64,000 nt of DNA from Tetmemena sp. SeJ-2015 (lineage: Eukaryota; Ciliophora; Spirotrichea; Sporadotrichida; Oxytrichidae): positions 1 to 64,000 of the forward strand of contig JAJKFJ010022637.1 of assembly GCA_027382625.1 (NCBI GenBank), read 5' to 3'. The stretch's first letter is position 1. Every line of letters begins with the position of its first letter. A model generated the notes under the pieces. The model was given only the letters and a program-made list of their open reading frames with translations, was not told where the DNA came from and made no database searches. The translations under genes and the position numbers were made by a program. Positions 12,003 through 24,589 of the stretch are shown piece after piece.

Positions 12003-13537
12003 TCATAAACTTAGTAGGTTCTTGAAGATTAATTAGCTTATCTTGCCTCTCAAAGCTGAATATTGCTCCTCCACTTCATCATAAACCTTTTTGAGGTCTA
12101 TTTTCAGAGCCTCAGAAGCGAGAACTTTCTCTCCTTCTTTTTGCTTTACCTCTTTGGACTCTTCATTCTATTCTCCTCTGCAAAGTGGGTCACCTTCGAT
12201 TAAGTCGTTGAAAAGATTTGAAGAAAATAAAATATTATGAGGATAATAACTCTAAGATAAGGCTTTTGCAAGCCTTTCTTCTGGGATTCCAAAATAGGTA
12301 TTTGGAAATCTTTGAATAGTTCAAGTCTTTAGTTGATGCAAATTGCGTAGTACCGCTTCTTAACCATGATTCTGAAAGCCTTGGTGACTCCTTCATTCTT
12401 ATCCAAGAATGAGAACATAGCCAATTCATGAAGTCTGAGAATTATAGACTATGGTAGCTTTAAAGCCACAGAGAACTCCTCTACCTCCATCCTTGAAAGT
12501 CTCAAGGAGAGTAGTTGGGATTGATTAAGGATAACGTTGCTCATAGGCAACTTAGCAAGCTAGTTAACGAGTTTCTGATTTAGCTTCAAATAGATTTAGC
12601 AGTTGTAGCCATCTTGCAACTTCTAGAATTCCTCAGCAGAGTCTTCAACTATGAGAGAGAAGCAGGAAGGCTGCTCATTTCTGTAGTGATCATAGATATT
12701 TGAGTACATCAAAGATCCTAAGCCTTACTTTTAGTAAGGAGGGAGAACTAGAACTTGAGAAATTCTGGCTCTAAACTTATCCTTATGGTGATGAGCTTCG
12801 AATACTGTGGTGTAGGCGAGAAGGTTGTGAGTTTCCTTTTCGTAGATGAGGAAGTATTTCCAAAAGGGGCTTGGCTCAATCACAGATGCGCCATCAATGA
12901 AGAAGGGAAGAATGGCTTGCAGATGAAAGTTTTGCTTGACGAAATCATAATTTAATAATCCTCATTATCAAGACTGACTTTGTAAATTTGAAGCACTCTG
13001 TCACTCTACTGTACCTCTTTTAGCATTTCACCCAAGGGTGAGAAGTTCTTTTCCTCCTGGAGGATTGTTGTGTACTCATTTACATCTGAGTAATACTTTC
13101 CATAGTGTTTCTCAAACTTTTCCTCTAACTTATCGATGTTTGCAAAAGGAGGAGCTTTCTTCTCATAAACATACTAGATCAGTGGAATCAGACGCTTTTT
13201 GGATAGAGTGACATCAATATATAAGAAAAATATAAAATGCTAAGCCCCTCATACCCGCTTATTCTTTCTTGTTCTCCGAAGAGCTAGATAAATAGTTAAT
13301 GCAAGAATGGTTTGTTACCATATGGAGGAATGTCGGACTGAAAAAATCAGTAGTTTCCTAAGCATCTTCAATCTTGCTTAGGTCTGAAGAGAGTCTCATA
13401 CTGAAAGCCTTCTTGGCATCAACAATAAAGTCCCCGACTCTTTGCTTCTCCAAGAGCTGTCTCTTCGCTTCTTAGTTGTACAACTTTCCTTGGTTCTCAG
13501 CCAAAACCTCTTCAAATTTATCGAAAGTCCTTTTCAT
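12003..13537 (-). CDS. HAT1: Histone acetyltransferase type B catalytic subunit (HAT1)
   Basis: HAT1 acetylates newly made histone H4 before chromatin assembly. The minus strand shows the HAT1 N-terminal fold, then WKYFLIYEKE, TVFEAHHHKDKFRARISQ and the acetyl-CoA-binding motif VLPPYQKQGLGSLMYSNIYD, followed by the helical C-terminal part. The start is the ATG at 13535-13537 (MKRTFDKFEEVLAENQ). An intron lies near 13205-13260. The frame stops at TGA 12003-12005. An 8-nt pointer-type interruption at 12947-12959 breaks the frame before the acetyltransferase core, and removal restores it. About 490 residues are estimated, slightly longer than the 370-420 usual for the family. Confidence 0.88.
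12947..12959 (-). other. IES-like interruption in HAT1, pointer ATAAT, 8 nt removed
   Basis: ATAAT occurs at 12947-12951 and 12955-12959 with three bases between. Removing 8 nt joins the upstream frame (ending DNED) to YDFVKQNFH on the minus strand, linking the two halves of HAT1. Confidence 0.65.
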
Positions 13538-13642
13538 TTTCCGCCAATTTTAAATTAAATAATAATTCGATTCCTGCGATTCGATTTTCTCTTTTATATC
13601 TCAAATTATTTTAATTAAATGTTAAAAGGTAGAAAAGGGTTT

Positions 13643-15957
13643 TCATTTATTGATCTCCTTGCTCATTAAGTTCTAGACTTCGAAAGCGCTTGACATTTTG
13701 GTGACTTCTCTGATCATCATGGTAGCATAGGAGCTTTGCTTAAGACTCATTTTGATTCTGAGTGCTTTGTAAATAGGTTTAGTTTGATCCTCCCTATCAA
13801 TGATGGGAATTGGGTCCTTCTCAGTGTTATGGTCTGGAGTTAGCAAATCTTCGTTAGGGTTTTAGAATTCAACTACATCATATTCAATGTCTGAAGCGAA
13901 GCCAACTATCTTTCTATAGCTGCCATAAGCACTTTGCTGATCTAGGTTAGCCTAGTTATGGAAGTCAGAGAGCTTGATTCCATCTTTATCCATATAATGA
14001 CACATTATATTGTTAAGGTCCTCATTTAAGGGTAGTCTAGAGTTGTACCCTATCGTTGGAATGACTACATCTGAGAGCTTATACTTGTGGATATTTTCCT
14101 CGGTCACATCAATCAACAACGCTTCTAGTGAGGCAGCTCCAAACTTCTTAGGCTTTTTCTCTGGCAACTTAGTTTCCTCCAATTCACCTTTGTCAACTAT
14201 GGGAAGAATATACTCTTCCTCCTCGTCACCTTCGACCTCTGGTTATTCGTCAACTGGGCCTTCATCAGCCACATCAGCATCTTCCACAAGTTTACTTTTC
14301 TCTGGCTCAATTACCAAGTCACCGATCACTAAAGAAAGTTTGATCTAAGCATAGAGTACTTACAAACTTTGTCTCCGAATCTTCTTATACGCTCAGAGAC
14401 GGTCTGATTCCAAATGTAGGATTGATAGGCATGAACGAATAAAGTACGAGTGTTTCTTGCTAAGTTTTTGAAGGCGTTATAGTAGCCAGTAGGAGTTCTC
14501 TTTAGGACCATCAATATAGATTTCTCGAGTCTCTATAAACTAGTTACTTTGATAAAGATTCGTACATCTCTCTTCTCAATTATGTTTAGAGCTCTGTCAA
14601 TGTTTTCATCCTTAAAGACATACTCTAGCATTTTTTGCTTTCTTTGTTGACCAACAAAATCCCCATCAGGATGTTATGAGAGAATCAACTCAATCACTTT
14701 CTTCCAATCTCTTTTTAGATTCGCTATTCCAATTTAGTGAGTTCTCACGTTATAGGTTCCAAACCTCTGCATTCCAAAGTAGTTTAAAAATCCGTTTTTC
14801 TTAAGATTCTCCACATCTATAAAAAGTTAGAATTCTTTAAAAGTTACTTTTGGCTATGTCCTCGTTTGAGATTGAAGCAGGGATAAATCTGAGAGCAACT
14901 GAAAATCTATTTCCGCTCAACTGTCCAAGTCATAAATGAAAAAATTAAGTCTCAAAGCATTATCAACTCTTGAGAAAGTACCAACTTTCATCTTATTATC
15001 CCAGTCTCTAAAATAAATAGCTTTTATAAGTATTTTCTTGCTCTTTAGAATCTAATCAAGAGTTCAGGGTTAGCTCTAAGTATAGTCATTCTCTAAGTTG
15101 TAACTCCTCTTTTGTCTTTATTTCCACAAACCTAAAACATTTTTCCAGTTTTCTTAAGCTTTTTAGCAATATAGTGAACTGCTTGCATAGTATCAACATT
15201 AGTTTTCCTGACTACGACTTGGAGGAACTGAGGCCATTTCTCTTCTTTGCCATCGACTGGCTTTCTCTCGACAATGTGCATTTTTCTTCTTTTATTCTAG
15301 CTCAGAGCTTTCTTAATAAAAACTCTGATCAGTCTCTTATCTGGTCCCTAAGTCATATCTGTGTCAGTCTCGAATATTGATGTCTCATTTTTGAAGAACA
15401 TGTGAACTTAAGACCTCCTCACCTTATCTTCAATTGAGTTATTGAATATGAAAATTTGATTCCTCTCTAAAGAACCCTCTTTGATTCTTCTCATAAACTC
15501 TACGAAGCTGTCGAAATCTTCTTCATCTATTAAAGATTTCAGCTTTTCGAGCTTCTCGGCAGGTAATTCAAGTTCTCTCTTTTCCTCCTCTATTTCAAGT
15601 TGTAAGAGCTCCTCTGCAGTTGGCCCTTTCTGTTCTTAAAAACTAAACGATATCTTTTGCTTCTTCATTATCTCTATTAGGGAGGCCTCCTTCGATATTT
15701 GCGGCATTTCCTTTCTTCCATTTTTGCAAATCATTCTCTGGGTGGAACCAAACGACATTCCCATTCTCATCAATCTCATTGACTATGAAATCTCCGAATC
15801 TGTGCTTGATGACACACGATATTTGAATGCTGTCAGCAGATAAGAACTCCTGAATGCCTGCCTCATGCTCTCCAAACTCAGTTCTCACCTATTCTTCTTA
15901 AACACTGTTCTCTGGCACTTAATTGCTCTAATTGTGGCCATTTTCTACGGACTCCAT
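13643..15957 (-). CDS. PUS7: TruD-family pseudouridine synthase (PUS7-like)
   Basis: PUS7/TruD enzymes convert uridine to pseudouridine in tRNA and other RNAs. The minus strand shows the N-terminal motif IKHRFGDFIVNEID, a linker, then MQAVHYIAKKLKKTGKMF and the catalytic loop CGNKDKRGVTTQR (the Asp of KDKRG is the TruD nucleophile). Further motifs follow: DGDFVGQQRKQ, ALNIIEKRD, LARNTRTLFVHAYQSYIWN with the typical tail, and a C-terminal part with IREVTKM. The start is taken at ATG 15955-15957 and the stop at TGA 13643-13645. Short introns are present, for example near 14340-14365, 14810-14850 and 15050-15140. An acidic insertion (about 14200-14300) is not typical of bacterial TruD but common in eukaryotic PUS7. 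Confidence 0.9.
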
Positions 15958-16092
15958 TCTTGATTCTTTAGTTGTAGTAGTATTACTGCTTTTAATTAGC
16001 TATCTAATAACAATTCAATCAACTGAGTCACTTTATACTTAAATTAACCTATCTAAAGAGCAATAAGTAAGTTATTGTATTAAATACATAAA

Positions 16093-16245
16093 ATGATAAA
16101 AAGTGATCAGCCTATTGAGAGGCTAAGTGGAAATGAAAATCTATCTGCATTTTAGCTCAAGGACCTGAAGCAAAGAATGATTATGGGAAAAATTCCCTTC
16201 TAATTCCCGGAAAAAATTCGGAGCTTCAAAAAAAAAAGAGATTGA
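16093..16245 (+). CDS. Short ORF, 50 codons, hypothetical
   Basis: ATG 16093 opens a 50-residue frame with mixed, coding-like composition (MIKSDQPIERLSGNENLSA, later KDLKQRMIMGK) that stops at TGA 16243-16245, just upstream of and on the same strand as the RNA-binding protein gene. It could be a tiny gene or an upstream exon of that gene. No homology recognised. Confidence 0.35.
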
Positions 16246-16283
16246 GAAATAATACTTATTATTTTATTTAATAAAATATCTAA

Positions 16284-17229
16284 ATGGCCAATGTTGACCC
16301 TAAATAAGTAAAGCAAACAAGACATTAGTAGTTCAAGAGTCTGAAAGTAATCCTAAGTTGAAAGCCTACATCCTGTTTAAAAGCAAAGATGACGCTATGA
16401 AACTAGCAGTGTTGATATAGAAGTTCAAGATAGATGGATCTGATCTTGAATCTAAGAAAAACAGAGTCAGAGATAAGAAGCCTAAAGAAGGAGATGCTGA
16501 GTAAAAAGAGGGAACTCAACTGGATAACAAAACAACCGTATTCTTAAGGAATGTGCATCCTAGAGTCACCGAGGAAGAAATTAGAGCTCATTTCGCAGAT
16601 TGTGGAGAGATAGTGAGCGTCAATTTGATAAAGGACAAGAATGGAGTTCTAAACAGTGGAATTGCCTATGTCAGATTTGCAACTGAATCCTAAATGCAAA
16701 TCGCTATTGAGACAAAGAGAAAGTCAAAGCTTAAGTATTTTTAAAATATTCTTAATTAAGGAGAGACATTTAAAGGTAGCAAAGTCAATAGATATCACCA
16801 AGGCTTAATCAGATGAAGCCAAGAGGAAAAGAGAAGAAAAAATGCTGCTTAAGATATAGAGAGTTGAAGACAGGCAAGCCAAAGAGCATGAGAAAGAAGA
16901 GTTGAGTGAATTTTTGACTTCAGCTAGGAAGCACCTAAAGGGTAACGGAGGAGTTGAAGATGTAAGACTATTTATACGTGATGTTAAACTATATTTTTTA
17001 GCTGGATATTAAAAACAACATCGTACTTAAGAAGAAGAAGGAAAAACTAAAAATATTGGAAGAGATGATCGAGAGTAGAGATAAGAGAACAAGCAGACAC
17101 TAGAAAATCAAGAATAAGGTTTTCAAGCCTGTGCCGACTCTAAACGAAGCACATAAAAAGAAGAGAAAGCTAAGGAAGGCACAAAACATGAAAAAGTTCA
17201 CCAAGATTCAAATCAAGAAAGCTCCTTGA
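16284..17229 (+). CDS. RRM RNA-binding protein, RBM34/Nop12-like
   Basis: The protein has an RRM domain with the RNP2-like VFLRNV and RNP1-like SGIAYVRF motifs, a helical continuation (RVTEEEIRAHFADCGEI) and the ending LRHLKVAKSIDI. A Lys/Arg-rich C-terminal tail follows (KNKVFKPVPTLNEAHKKKRK). This layout resembles the nucleolar ribosome-biogenesis proteins RBM34 and yeast Nop12; that assignment is inference from one RRM plus the basic tail. ATG 16284, TGA 17227-17229. GT-AG introns lie at about 16736-16761 and 16960-17000. An 8-nt pointer-type interruption near the N-terminus (AAA, 16302-16312) is needed to join the start codon to the main frame. Confidence 0.75.
16302..16312 (+). other. 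IES-like interruption, pointer AAA, 8 nt removed
   Basis: AAA at 16302-16304 and 16310-16312 flank five bases. Removing 8 nt joins MANVDP to the frame leading into the RRM protein. The pointer is short and this site is less certain than the longer-pointer cases. Confidence 0.4.
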
Positions 17230-17307
17230 AGCCTGTCCAGCTTAGTTGCAAATTAATTAAGAAATTAAAGACTTTATTCCTTCAAGTATCTAGAGATATA
17301 AGATCAT

Positions 17308-17544
17308 TCATTTCTTAAGGTTTAGTGCCTTTTTTCTCTTCTCTAATTTCATTGCCTGTAAGGGATCTAGCTTGCCCGAGTGATACTCTTTGGCTACTTC
17401 TCTGGCTTGCTCTAGCTAGTCTATCTCATCTTTGACTTTGTATTGATAGAGATTCTCAATTACTGAGGAATCTGCAAAGTCTAGTTCTTTAAGTTTCTCT
17501 AAAGTCCTCAGAAATTCATCTTCTCTTATATTTTCAATTAGCAT
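17308..17544 (-). CDS. Small coiled-coil-like hypothetical protein, 78 aa
   Basis: A single uninterrupted frame from ATG 17542-17544 to TGA 17308-17310. The product is highly charged and helical (IREDEFLRTLEKLKELDF, later KVKDEIDQLEQAREVAKEY), ending in a basic stretch KLEKRKKALNLKK. It converges on the RNA-binding gene with about 80 nt between stops. No family recognised. Confidence 0.6.
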
Positions 17545-17579
17545 GGATTGAAATAAAAACTTCGAAGCATATTTAAATT

Positions 17580-18034
17580 ATGATTAAAGCAGAGATATAC
17601 ATTTTTCTAAATTAAAAGATTAGAGATTCATTTGTTGTGCTAGTAGATATGAAAAAATTATATCAGGCGAACCAATTTAAGAACCTTATCAACGAAAATA
17701 TCAACTCAAATAATTTGTTAGTTATAACTCAAAATAGCAAATGCTTATTAATTTTTATTCTATTTTAATATACCAATACGTAGGCAGCAGCAGAAGCCTT
17801 CCCTCAAATTCCAATAAATTCAAAAGAGTAACAAAAGCCAATGAAAAATAAGTTGCCCCAAAAGTAAGAAAAGGCAGGCCCAAAATCAAATTATCAGAAA
17901 GGGAGAGAAATTTAGACTAAGAGTTTGGAAAAAAGTTGAGATACAAAGCCATTAAAAAGCAACTCATCAAACTTGAAAATATGCACATCATACTCACAAG
18001 TTAGAAAATATTTTTTATTGATTTTATTAAGTGA
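17580..18034 (+). CDS. Hypothetical basic protein
   Basis: ATG 17580 begins a frame with a folded-looking N-terminal part (IRDSFVVLVDMKKLYQANQF, then INENINSNNLLVITQ) and a Lys/Gln-rich tail. The frame meets TGA at 17937. Removing an 11-nt segment between TTG repeats (17925-17927 and 17936-17938) carries it on through RYKAIKKQLIKLENMHI to TGA 18032-18034. It sits head to head with the 78-aa gene and just before the SNARE gene. Function unknown. Confidence 0.45.
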
Positions 18035-18076
18035 AGAGACTCTTAGTTTATTAAATTTTTAATAGTCAATGTCTGG

Positions 18077-19005
18077 ATGAAGGAGAGATTAGGTTTCAAG
18101 GATTAAGGACAAAACTAAAAGAGGTTTAAGTCTCTTTTAGAAGAACGTGCTTAAATCATAGATTCAGGATTCATCATGAATTGCAAAAAATTTAAGTAAG
18201 ACTTGTTGAAAGGCTAATAAATTTTTAGAGCTGAAGTATGCCCTTGAGAATTATATTGAAATTATAAATAAGGAAATGGGAGAACTCTCAAGATTTCTCA
18301 GAAAGAAACAGTTTAAGCCCACTAAAGACAAAGAGGAAGAATATTATGCAACAAAGAAGATTGAAAAGATTAAGAGAGAACATTGAAATAATTGAAGCCA
18401 TTTATTACGAGTAAAACTAGTAGGTCCTGAAACTTTAAGGACTTAAAGTTTATGATTTACAAAGCCTGTAAACAATTAGTAAATAGCCATAAGATTATAA
18501 ATTATCAATTGAGGATTTTGATTTAAAAAATAAGGCGCAAATAACTTAATTTACTGCCAGAGATTCAATAACAAGAACTATTGATGATGAGATATTAAAT
18601 TAATCGTAAGAGAAGGAGGACTTAGAGTCGCAAACTCACATTTAAACTCTTCTAAAGTAGTTTGAAGATAATGATAACGAGTTAGAAGAGATGCTTGAAT
18701 AAATCGTGCTGGCTCTTGGTAATTTAGAGTTTATTTTTCTGTTAAAGTCAAAGGCAAAGAATATTGGTTAATAAATTGAGATATAATCCTAACTAATTTC
18801 TAAGGTCAATAAGAAGGCTAGCCAGGCAAGAAAATATCTGAAAAAAGAAAACAGTGAAATGCTAAAAGTTTTATAAAGTTACAAGAAGACAAGGAAGATG
18901 GTTTGCTATATGATTCTCATTATCATTCTATGCGTGACTATAAGTATTTTCTGCACTGTTTTGAAATTAGGAGCATAATATGGTAAATATGCGATCTTTT
19001 TATGA
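18077..19005 (+). CDS. SNARE protein, Qc/syntaxin-6-like, C-terminal membrane anchor
   Basis: The C-terminal part has a SNARE-type heptad region (AKNIGQQIEIQSQLISKVN, then KASQARKYLKKENSEMLK), immediately followed by a basic patch (YKKTRKM) and one membrane helix (ILIIILCVTISIFCTVL). The N-terminal half is helical and charged, compatible with a syntaxin-type three-helix domain. SNAREs drive fusion of intracellular vesicles. Q at the likely zero layer and the position of the motif next to the anchor favour a Qc-type protein, but the subfamily is uncertain. ATG 18077, TGA 19003-19005. Small frame breaks near 18215 and 18385 need removal of a few bases. Confidence 0.7.
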
Positions 19006-19286
19006 TATTTTCCACACATATTTTAGCTCTTCATTATAAGTTTGAGGTATAAAAATAATTTTATAATAAATATCTTTTTGTGATAAATAAATTGATATGT
19101 TGTTTCGCTTCTTATTTGATTGTTGAAATTATGATCTCTAATCATTAGAAGGTATACCATTAGTGGATGAGTTAAAGCGATTAAATTTGTTCAAAAAGCT
19201 TATTCTTAGGCTTTATAAGCACTCGAATATATAAAAATACGAGTTATAAGGGAATTGAATATTGAAGATTATGTTCATGACGTGTG

Positions 19287-21267
19287 TCACTAATATAAAG
19301 AATTATTAGCCTTGTCGAATTCCATAAGAGAATCGCAATTGCTATTCTTGCTTAATGATAGTTCCAGTTCCTCAATTTATAATCCCTCTTAATGCACTGT
19401 TTCTCCTGAGAGTAGAGTAATATTTGATGGGGTAATTTGGGGAACAAGAGTTGTGGGACTTTGTCTTTGCGATGATGGTTATAAAGGAGGGGTACCTTTC
19501 TTCTTTTGTGCCTTTTGCTTGCTTTTTTTGCTGCCTCCATTTTAGCTGGTTGAAGCTTGAGAAGATTTGGCAGCTGCTGCTTCTACTGCGTTTGCACTGG
19601 CATTAGACTGTCGCTGATTATACTATGAGCCATTTTGCTGAGAGTGGCCGCCTTTTGAAGCATTACTCTTTTTATCCTTAGTAGACCTTTTTCCTCCCTT
19701 CTTCTCATCATCTTCAGCAAAAACAATGTTGACGTTATAGTTCTTCTCTAAAAAGTTTCCTAATGTCATAATGCAAAATGATTGTTTTAAGTTGAAGACG
19801 TGTCTTGCATGAGAGCGATGTTTCTTCATATGTAATGCAACCTTGAGAATCTTATCGATTAGAGCCTTTCTCTGGGCTTCATTTGAGATATCTACGACTC
19901 TCTGAATAACGAAATTGCCATATTTGTCCTTCATTATATCCATGAGAGTGTAATTTTAAGTGCTGCTTGAATAAGAATCGTCATCCATCAACCTCACTTG
20001 AATCAGTTCCTCTATGATTTCATCCTTTTACTTGGCATCCGAGTGCTGAAGGCACTTTTCAATAACATTTGAACCAAACTTGTGAATGCTAAGCTCAAAT
20101 ACAAAAAACGTCTGTATTTAGCATATAAGCTGAACGACTCTCTTCTTCATTTTGTTGATGACGAATGTCTTGTACTTTGGGGCTCCATGTTCAAGTACAT
20201 GGGATATTACATAGTTACCATATATGTCCTTGGTTAGATCTAAAACTCTCTCAAAAACCTCAACTAGAATTGGCTTAATCTAGTCTTCTTTGCAGTGCTC
20301 AAGCATTCTCTGAATGACTCTGCATCCAAACTAGTGAACACTCATCTCAAAGAAGAAAATAAGCTATCAACAAATTATGAGAGATAAAGACTCTTCCCTT
20401 AAAAGCATCTACAATAAACTGAACCTTCTCACTTGAGACTTGCTCTATGATCTTTTGAATCACATGATTACCATTTGAGTCCTCAACAAGCAAGTTGACT
20501 TGAGGCTTGATCTCTGCAATAAGATCATCTTACTAAATTGTGGTAACCACTTCTAAAGCTTTTTGTACGACTCTACACCCATACTAGTCTTGAGATAGAG
20601 GTATCATATTTCCTTTTATTTACTAGTAGAGGAAAGTGCGCTGCCCTTGGTTTCCATATTCGAGCATTTTTTGAATGACGTAATTTCCGAACACGTCTTT
20701 CATCAATTTTGAAGAGTTATAAATATCTTTAAATTAATTTAATTACTCAAGAGTCAGGAATAAGTTCTGTGAAGAGAAGATGCTTTTCATCATCTTTAGC
20801 ATTTTCTAGTCTTTACTAAATGAACCTGGAGCATTGTTAATCTAGGGAACACTCAGCCATATGGCCTCTTAGGTCAAGAAGAGTTAAGTCTTTGCTTGAG
20901 GTCAACTTAGATTTAGTTCTTCAATAAAGGGGTTTTGCAGCTATTGATTACTTTTTATTGAGATATTTGCACTTGAAAGTGAAGCCACAGACCTTTAGGA
21001 CATATTGGAAGTACGGGCAAAGTTATTTGGCATACCAATATGGTTTTGAGGGGCGGAAAGCTATTGAGTAAAAGAAGGATGCATAGCTTTTGAACTCATA
21101 ATCTGCTATTAAGTCTGATGAAAAAGTAGCTACTGGTTTGCTTAATTAACCTAATTAGTCGGCAAACCTATTGTATTCAGACTATTTGAACTTCCAAAGC
21201 TACTTTGGTGTCTCATCATATTTGCTTAAGCTATTTAGATAGGAGTCTTAGGCTAGATTTATTGCAT
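19287..21267 (-). CDS. Pumilio/PUF-family RNA-binding protein
   Basis: PUF proteins bind 3' UTR sequence elements and repress mRNAs. About eight PUF repeats are visible on the minus strand, with signature helices such as DQQCSRFIQQRLE, FGNYVIQKMLE, YGCRVVQKALE, NGNHVIQKIIE, FGCRVIQRMLEH, YGNYVISHVLEH, FGSNVIEKCLQH and YGNFVIQRVVD. Before them lies a Gln/Asn/Ser-rich N-terminal region of about 120 residues starting at ATG 21265-21267. After them comes a Lys-rich, low-complexity tail ending at TGA 19287-19289. Introns interrupt the repeats (for example near 20350-20400, 20700-20760 and 20110-20130). Frame changes near the start of repeat 1 (about 20900) and in the tail suggest more small interruptions. 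Confidence 0.9.
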
Positions 21268-21579
21268 TGCTTATTATTAGAAAATATATGAAAATGTTGA
21301 CGTGCTATTTTCTTATAACTGTACTTATTAATTCATTCCAGGAAGTAAGTAACCTTTAAAAGATTAAATTATGGCGAAGCCCGCTAAAAGCGGTTGCTTA
21401 TTTTAACAATCATTAAACTTTTTATCTTCTCATCATCTTAGATTATTATTTTTTAAAAATTCAAATTTTATTCATTTTAATTATAGGATGTTACCATCAT
21501 TATTTTATTTGTTCAATGAGCTACTATCGATAATAATTTTCCTGTCAGATAATTAATTAATTTGTTTAATTTGAAGCTG
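21268..21579. other. AT-rich intergenic stretch
   Basis: No coding frame is seen. It lies between the PUF start and the stop of the next minus-strand gene, so it should hold the PUF promoter and the upstream gene's 3' UTR. A small CCGCT/AGCGG hairpin-like palindrome lies at about 21381-21395 and may be chance. Confidence 0.4.
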
Positions 21580-24370
21580 TCAATATAATATCGAATCTGA
21601 AATAATTGAAACTAATTCCGTATTTTCCCATAGGATTGTAGGAGTTATTTATCTATATCCCTTATGTGTTTTAAATTCTTGTCTATAATGAGTGAGATTC
21701 TGGGATGACTGAGGATGATTAATATATTGTTGCATAGGTATTTTGGGTTAATGAGGATTAGGAATCTACTAGCTTTAGAAGTTGGGCTGCTAGGTTGGCT
21801 TAGAAGGCATGTTTGGGTTTCTCATCATTTGAGGTTAGGGGTAATGATGATTGTTCATTTGATTTGGGTATCCTGATATAACATATATAGATTTATATCC
21901 TGAGTTAAAGCCATTGTAATCGTGAGGTGTCTGAAATTAATTGAAACCTGGTGTTTACTATAAGTTCATCTACTAATTAAAGAGCTAGTTCAGATTCATC
22001 ATTTCTTGACTTTAATAACTCTGCATTTAAGGCATCTGCTGAGACTCCATATACGGATATAAGTAAAATCTAACATTATATAATTATAAGGATAGTTTTA
22101 GCTTGCTTAGTACATAGGTTAATTCTGTGGATGGGGTACTGGGAGAGTGTTACCTATAATTGGGTTATTAATATTGATGGTTGCATTTATCCCTCCGAAG
22201 AACTAATTATTGAATGACTGTGAAATCATATCTTCGATTCCTTAACCAAATCCTGGAGCTTGGTTGAATCGCAACCCACTATCTTGCTTCTTTAAATTAA
22301 AAAGTTAAGTCTATAAGGGAAGCCTTGAAATAAAATAGATTGATCTCTGCTAATGAGCAGCATTGATATCTTGTGAGAAGTTGTCGGAGTAAATGCTTCT
22401 TTAATCTTCTGAGAGATTAGAGGCCTACTCAAAGGGGCTTCCGAAGTTTTCATGTTTTTAGAAAGGGACCCTATTTGATTGCTTAATTATTCACAAGGTA
22501 ATTTTATTTCTCTAATTGGGTAGTACTACTATTCCAAGAATTTAAAAATCAGAGGTAGATTAATCTCTAGAGGAAAAGTTTTATAAAATGATTGCAGCTT
22601 TATAAGATACATATCATAGAGAGAAAAATCTACTGGATGTGAATCTATTCTCTAAGCAATTTGAATATTGAAAATATAATTAAAAATAGGTTGATCTGAA
22701 GTTTAAAAACATGATGGACTATATTATCCTCGAATCTCATTTATTATTAATTAGGGTGGTAAACTCCTGACCAAAACAATAAAATATTAAGCTGTCCTAG
22801 CCTGCTGATTTTGGAATATCTATTAAGGAAAGTTAATAAATCAAATTTCAAAGATGATTTGCACTTACTCTATAGTCTTGGTCTGTGTACTTTCTTGAGT
22901 TGTTTTGAATCATGGCCTTAATATTGGAATCTATCAGTGCATGTAAATAATATAAAGTGGCTCTGGATAGCCCGCAGTTTAGTGATTCTTATAAACGTCA
23001 TTTTGCCCTAAGTGATGGGGATTCTGATTTTACTAAAATTGAGTTTGAAAGGCTTACTAGCTGAGGTTGTTGTTTGTGGGAGCGTATTAGTTCTAATGAA
23101 TGTGAGGTGGGAGTTAATTTTGGATATCTGGGATCTTTTAAGCAATAATCTTTTTCTCCTGCACTCTTTAGTTTTATTTCTTAAACTCAGCTCCATCTAT
23201 CTCCTCGGAGAAGATTTTTTGAATGTGAGGCAAACTCTGATTAAAGGGTATATCCTTTTGATAAAAAGAAAAATCAGTAATTAAAGTGATAAGGTGCAGA
23301 GTTTAATTGCTGAATTGATAGATTGTCTATGACATTAAAATTAAAGAGTAATTGTAAACATGAGCTTTGAGATCTTCAGCCTGCTATTTGGGTAGCATTG
23401 ATTATTGTGAGTTATAATCAGCTCCTAAGACGTCATGGTTAATAAAGTGTGAGTTTTAAAACACGGCAGCATTTGAAATTTACGAATTCATTCCGTGAAA
23501 AGCCTGACTGTCACTTGCCAGCCTCTGCTTCATTTAACCAGCGAGGTTGTCCTTTCCTCTCTAAGAAGGTATCTCATAAAAAGAATTGCAAAATTATTAA
23601 AAAAATCATGACCGTAGAAGTCAACGAAGGGAGGCTCAAAACTCATTGCTTAAGTTTAGGAGGTGGATTCGAATGGAGCAGGGATAGCATTTCGATTGAG
23701 AGGGTCTTAATAAGTTTAAGGCTGGTTTTTGGGACTTGTACTAAAGTGAGCTGCCTTGGTAAATATTGAGTCGCTCTCGTCCTCTTCTTCTAGCAAAAGA
23801 GTTCCAATAAGCAGCTGTTCGTTACCGCCTGAGGTTTCCACAGCTGCGTTTCCCCTGGTGTCGTCTGAATAAATAAATTTTGGTAGTTAGAGCCACTCTT
23901 TACAGATTTCATGCTTTCAGATTAGCCACTTGAATCATGAAGATTGCCGAACATACTATTTTGCATCATTAGAATTGACGAATTGGCAAAGCTAATTTCA
24001 TTAGCAGAGGGCTTATTGTTGTAATTTTGTGAAGGGATATTAATCTTCATTGTTTCTTAATATAGTTGCAATTTAATAGAGTTTCGAATGGGATTTAAGG
24101 ATTAATGAAGATAATTTACAATATAGCTTATTCGATGGCTTATAAAAGTAGATATATGTCCATCTTGCTAGTATTTTCCACCTTTTATATAGATAACTCT
24201 CGTCTTAGAAATATGATTTAAATTATTTTAAATTCTTTCTTTTTTCCATTAGGAATAATTTGATAATTGGCGGGAGTGAGCTTTGCTGAATAGCCGAACT
24301 AAGAGTTGTGGCTTTGAGCAGGCTTATTGGGAAATTGTTCTGAATCAGAGCCTTGCCTTAAATTATGCAT
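21580..24370 (-). CDS. Gln/Asn-rich low-complexity protein, hypothetical
   Basis: Successive minus-strand exons read as a Gln/Asn/Pro/Ser-rich, probably disordered protein. Examples are PNKPAQSHNSQFGYSAKL near 24300, NIPSQNYNNKPSANEISF near 24030, an acidic piece LLEEEDESDSIF near 23770, FNQAPGFGQGIEDM near 22240 and MESQQMPQMQSYQSQEMM near 22030. The last exon ends at TGA 21580-21582. The start is uncertain: ATG at 24368-24370 or at 24048-24050. Several introns or IESs lie between these pieces. No domain is recognised. Co-orientation with the PUF gene and a similar composition suggest a role in RNA granules, which is speculation. Confidence 0.6.
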
Positions 24371-24589
24371 AAACTTTGACTCTCAATATTTGTTTATATT
24401 AGAAATTAAAGATAAGTAAATACGTAATATTTAACCAGCTGCTCTCACTTGCTTTCATTTCTATTTAAAATCTCACCCATCCAATTACTCTCAATTTTTA
24501 TTATAAGAGCACAAGACTTATCTTGGAGGGATTAAATTACATAGTTGTTTAGATCTATTGTTAATTTAATATAAAATATATAAAATTCA

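Noticed and set aside
12755..12955. Plus-strand 66-aa ORF inside HAT1
   Set aside because: It is a shadow of the minus-strand HAT1 acetyltransferase core, whose motifs are unambiguous.
14010..14348. Plus-strand 112-aa Ser-rich ORF
   Set aside because: It lies antisense to the PUS7 frame, which has clear family motifs across the same interval.
21373..21398. Hairpin near AAGCCCGCTAAAAGCGG as a structured RNA or terminator
   Set aside because: The stem is only about five base pairs and occurs once; it is more likely chance.
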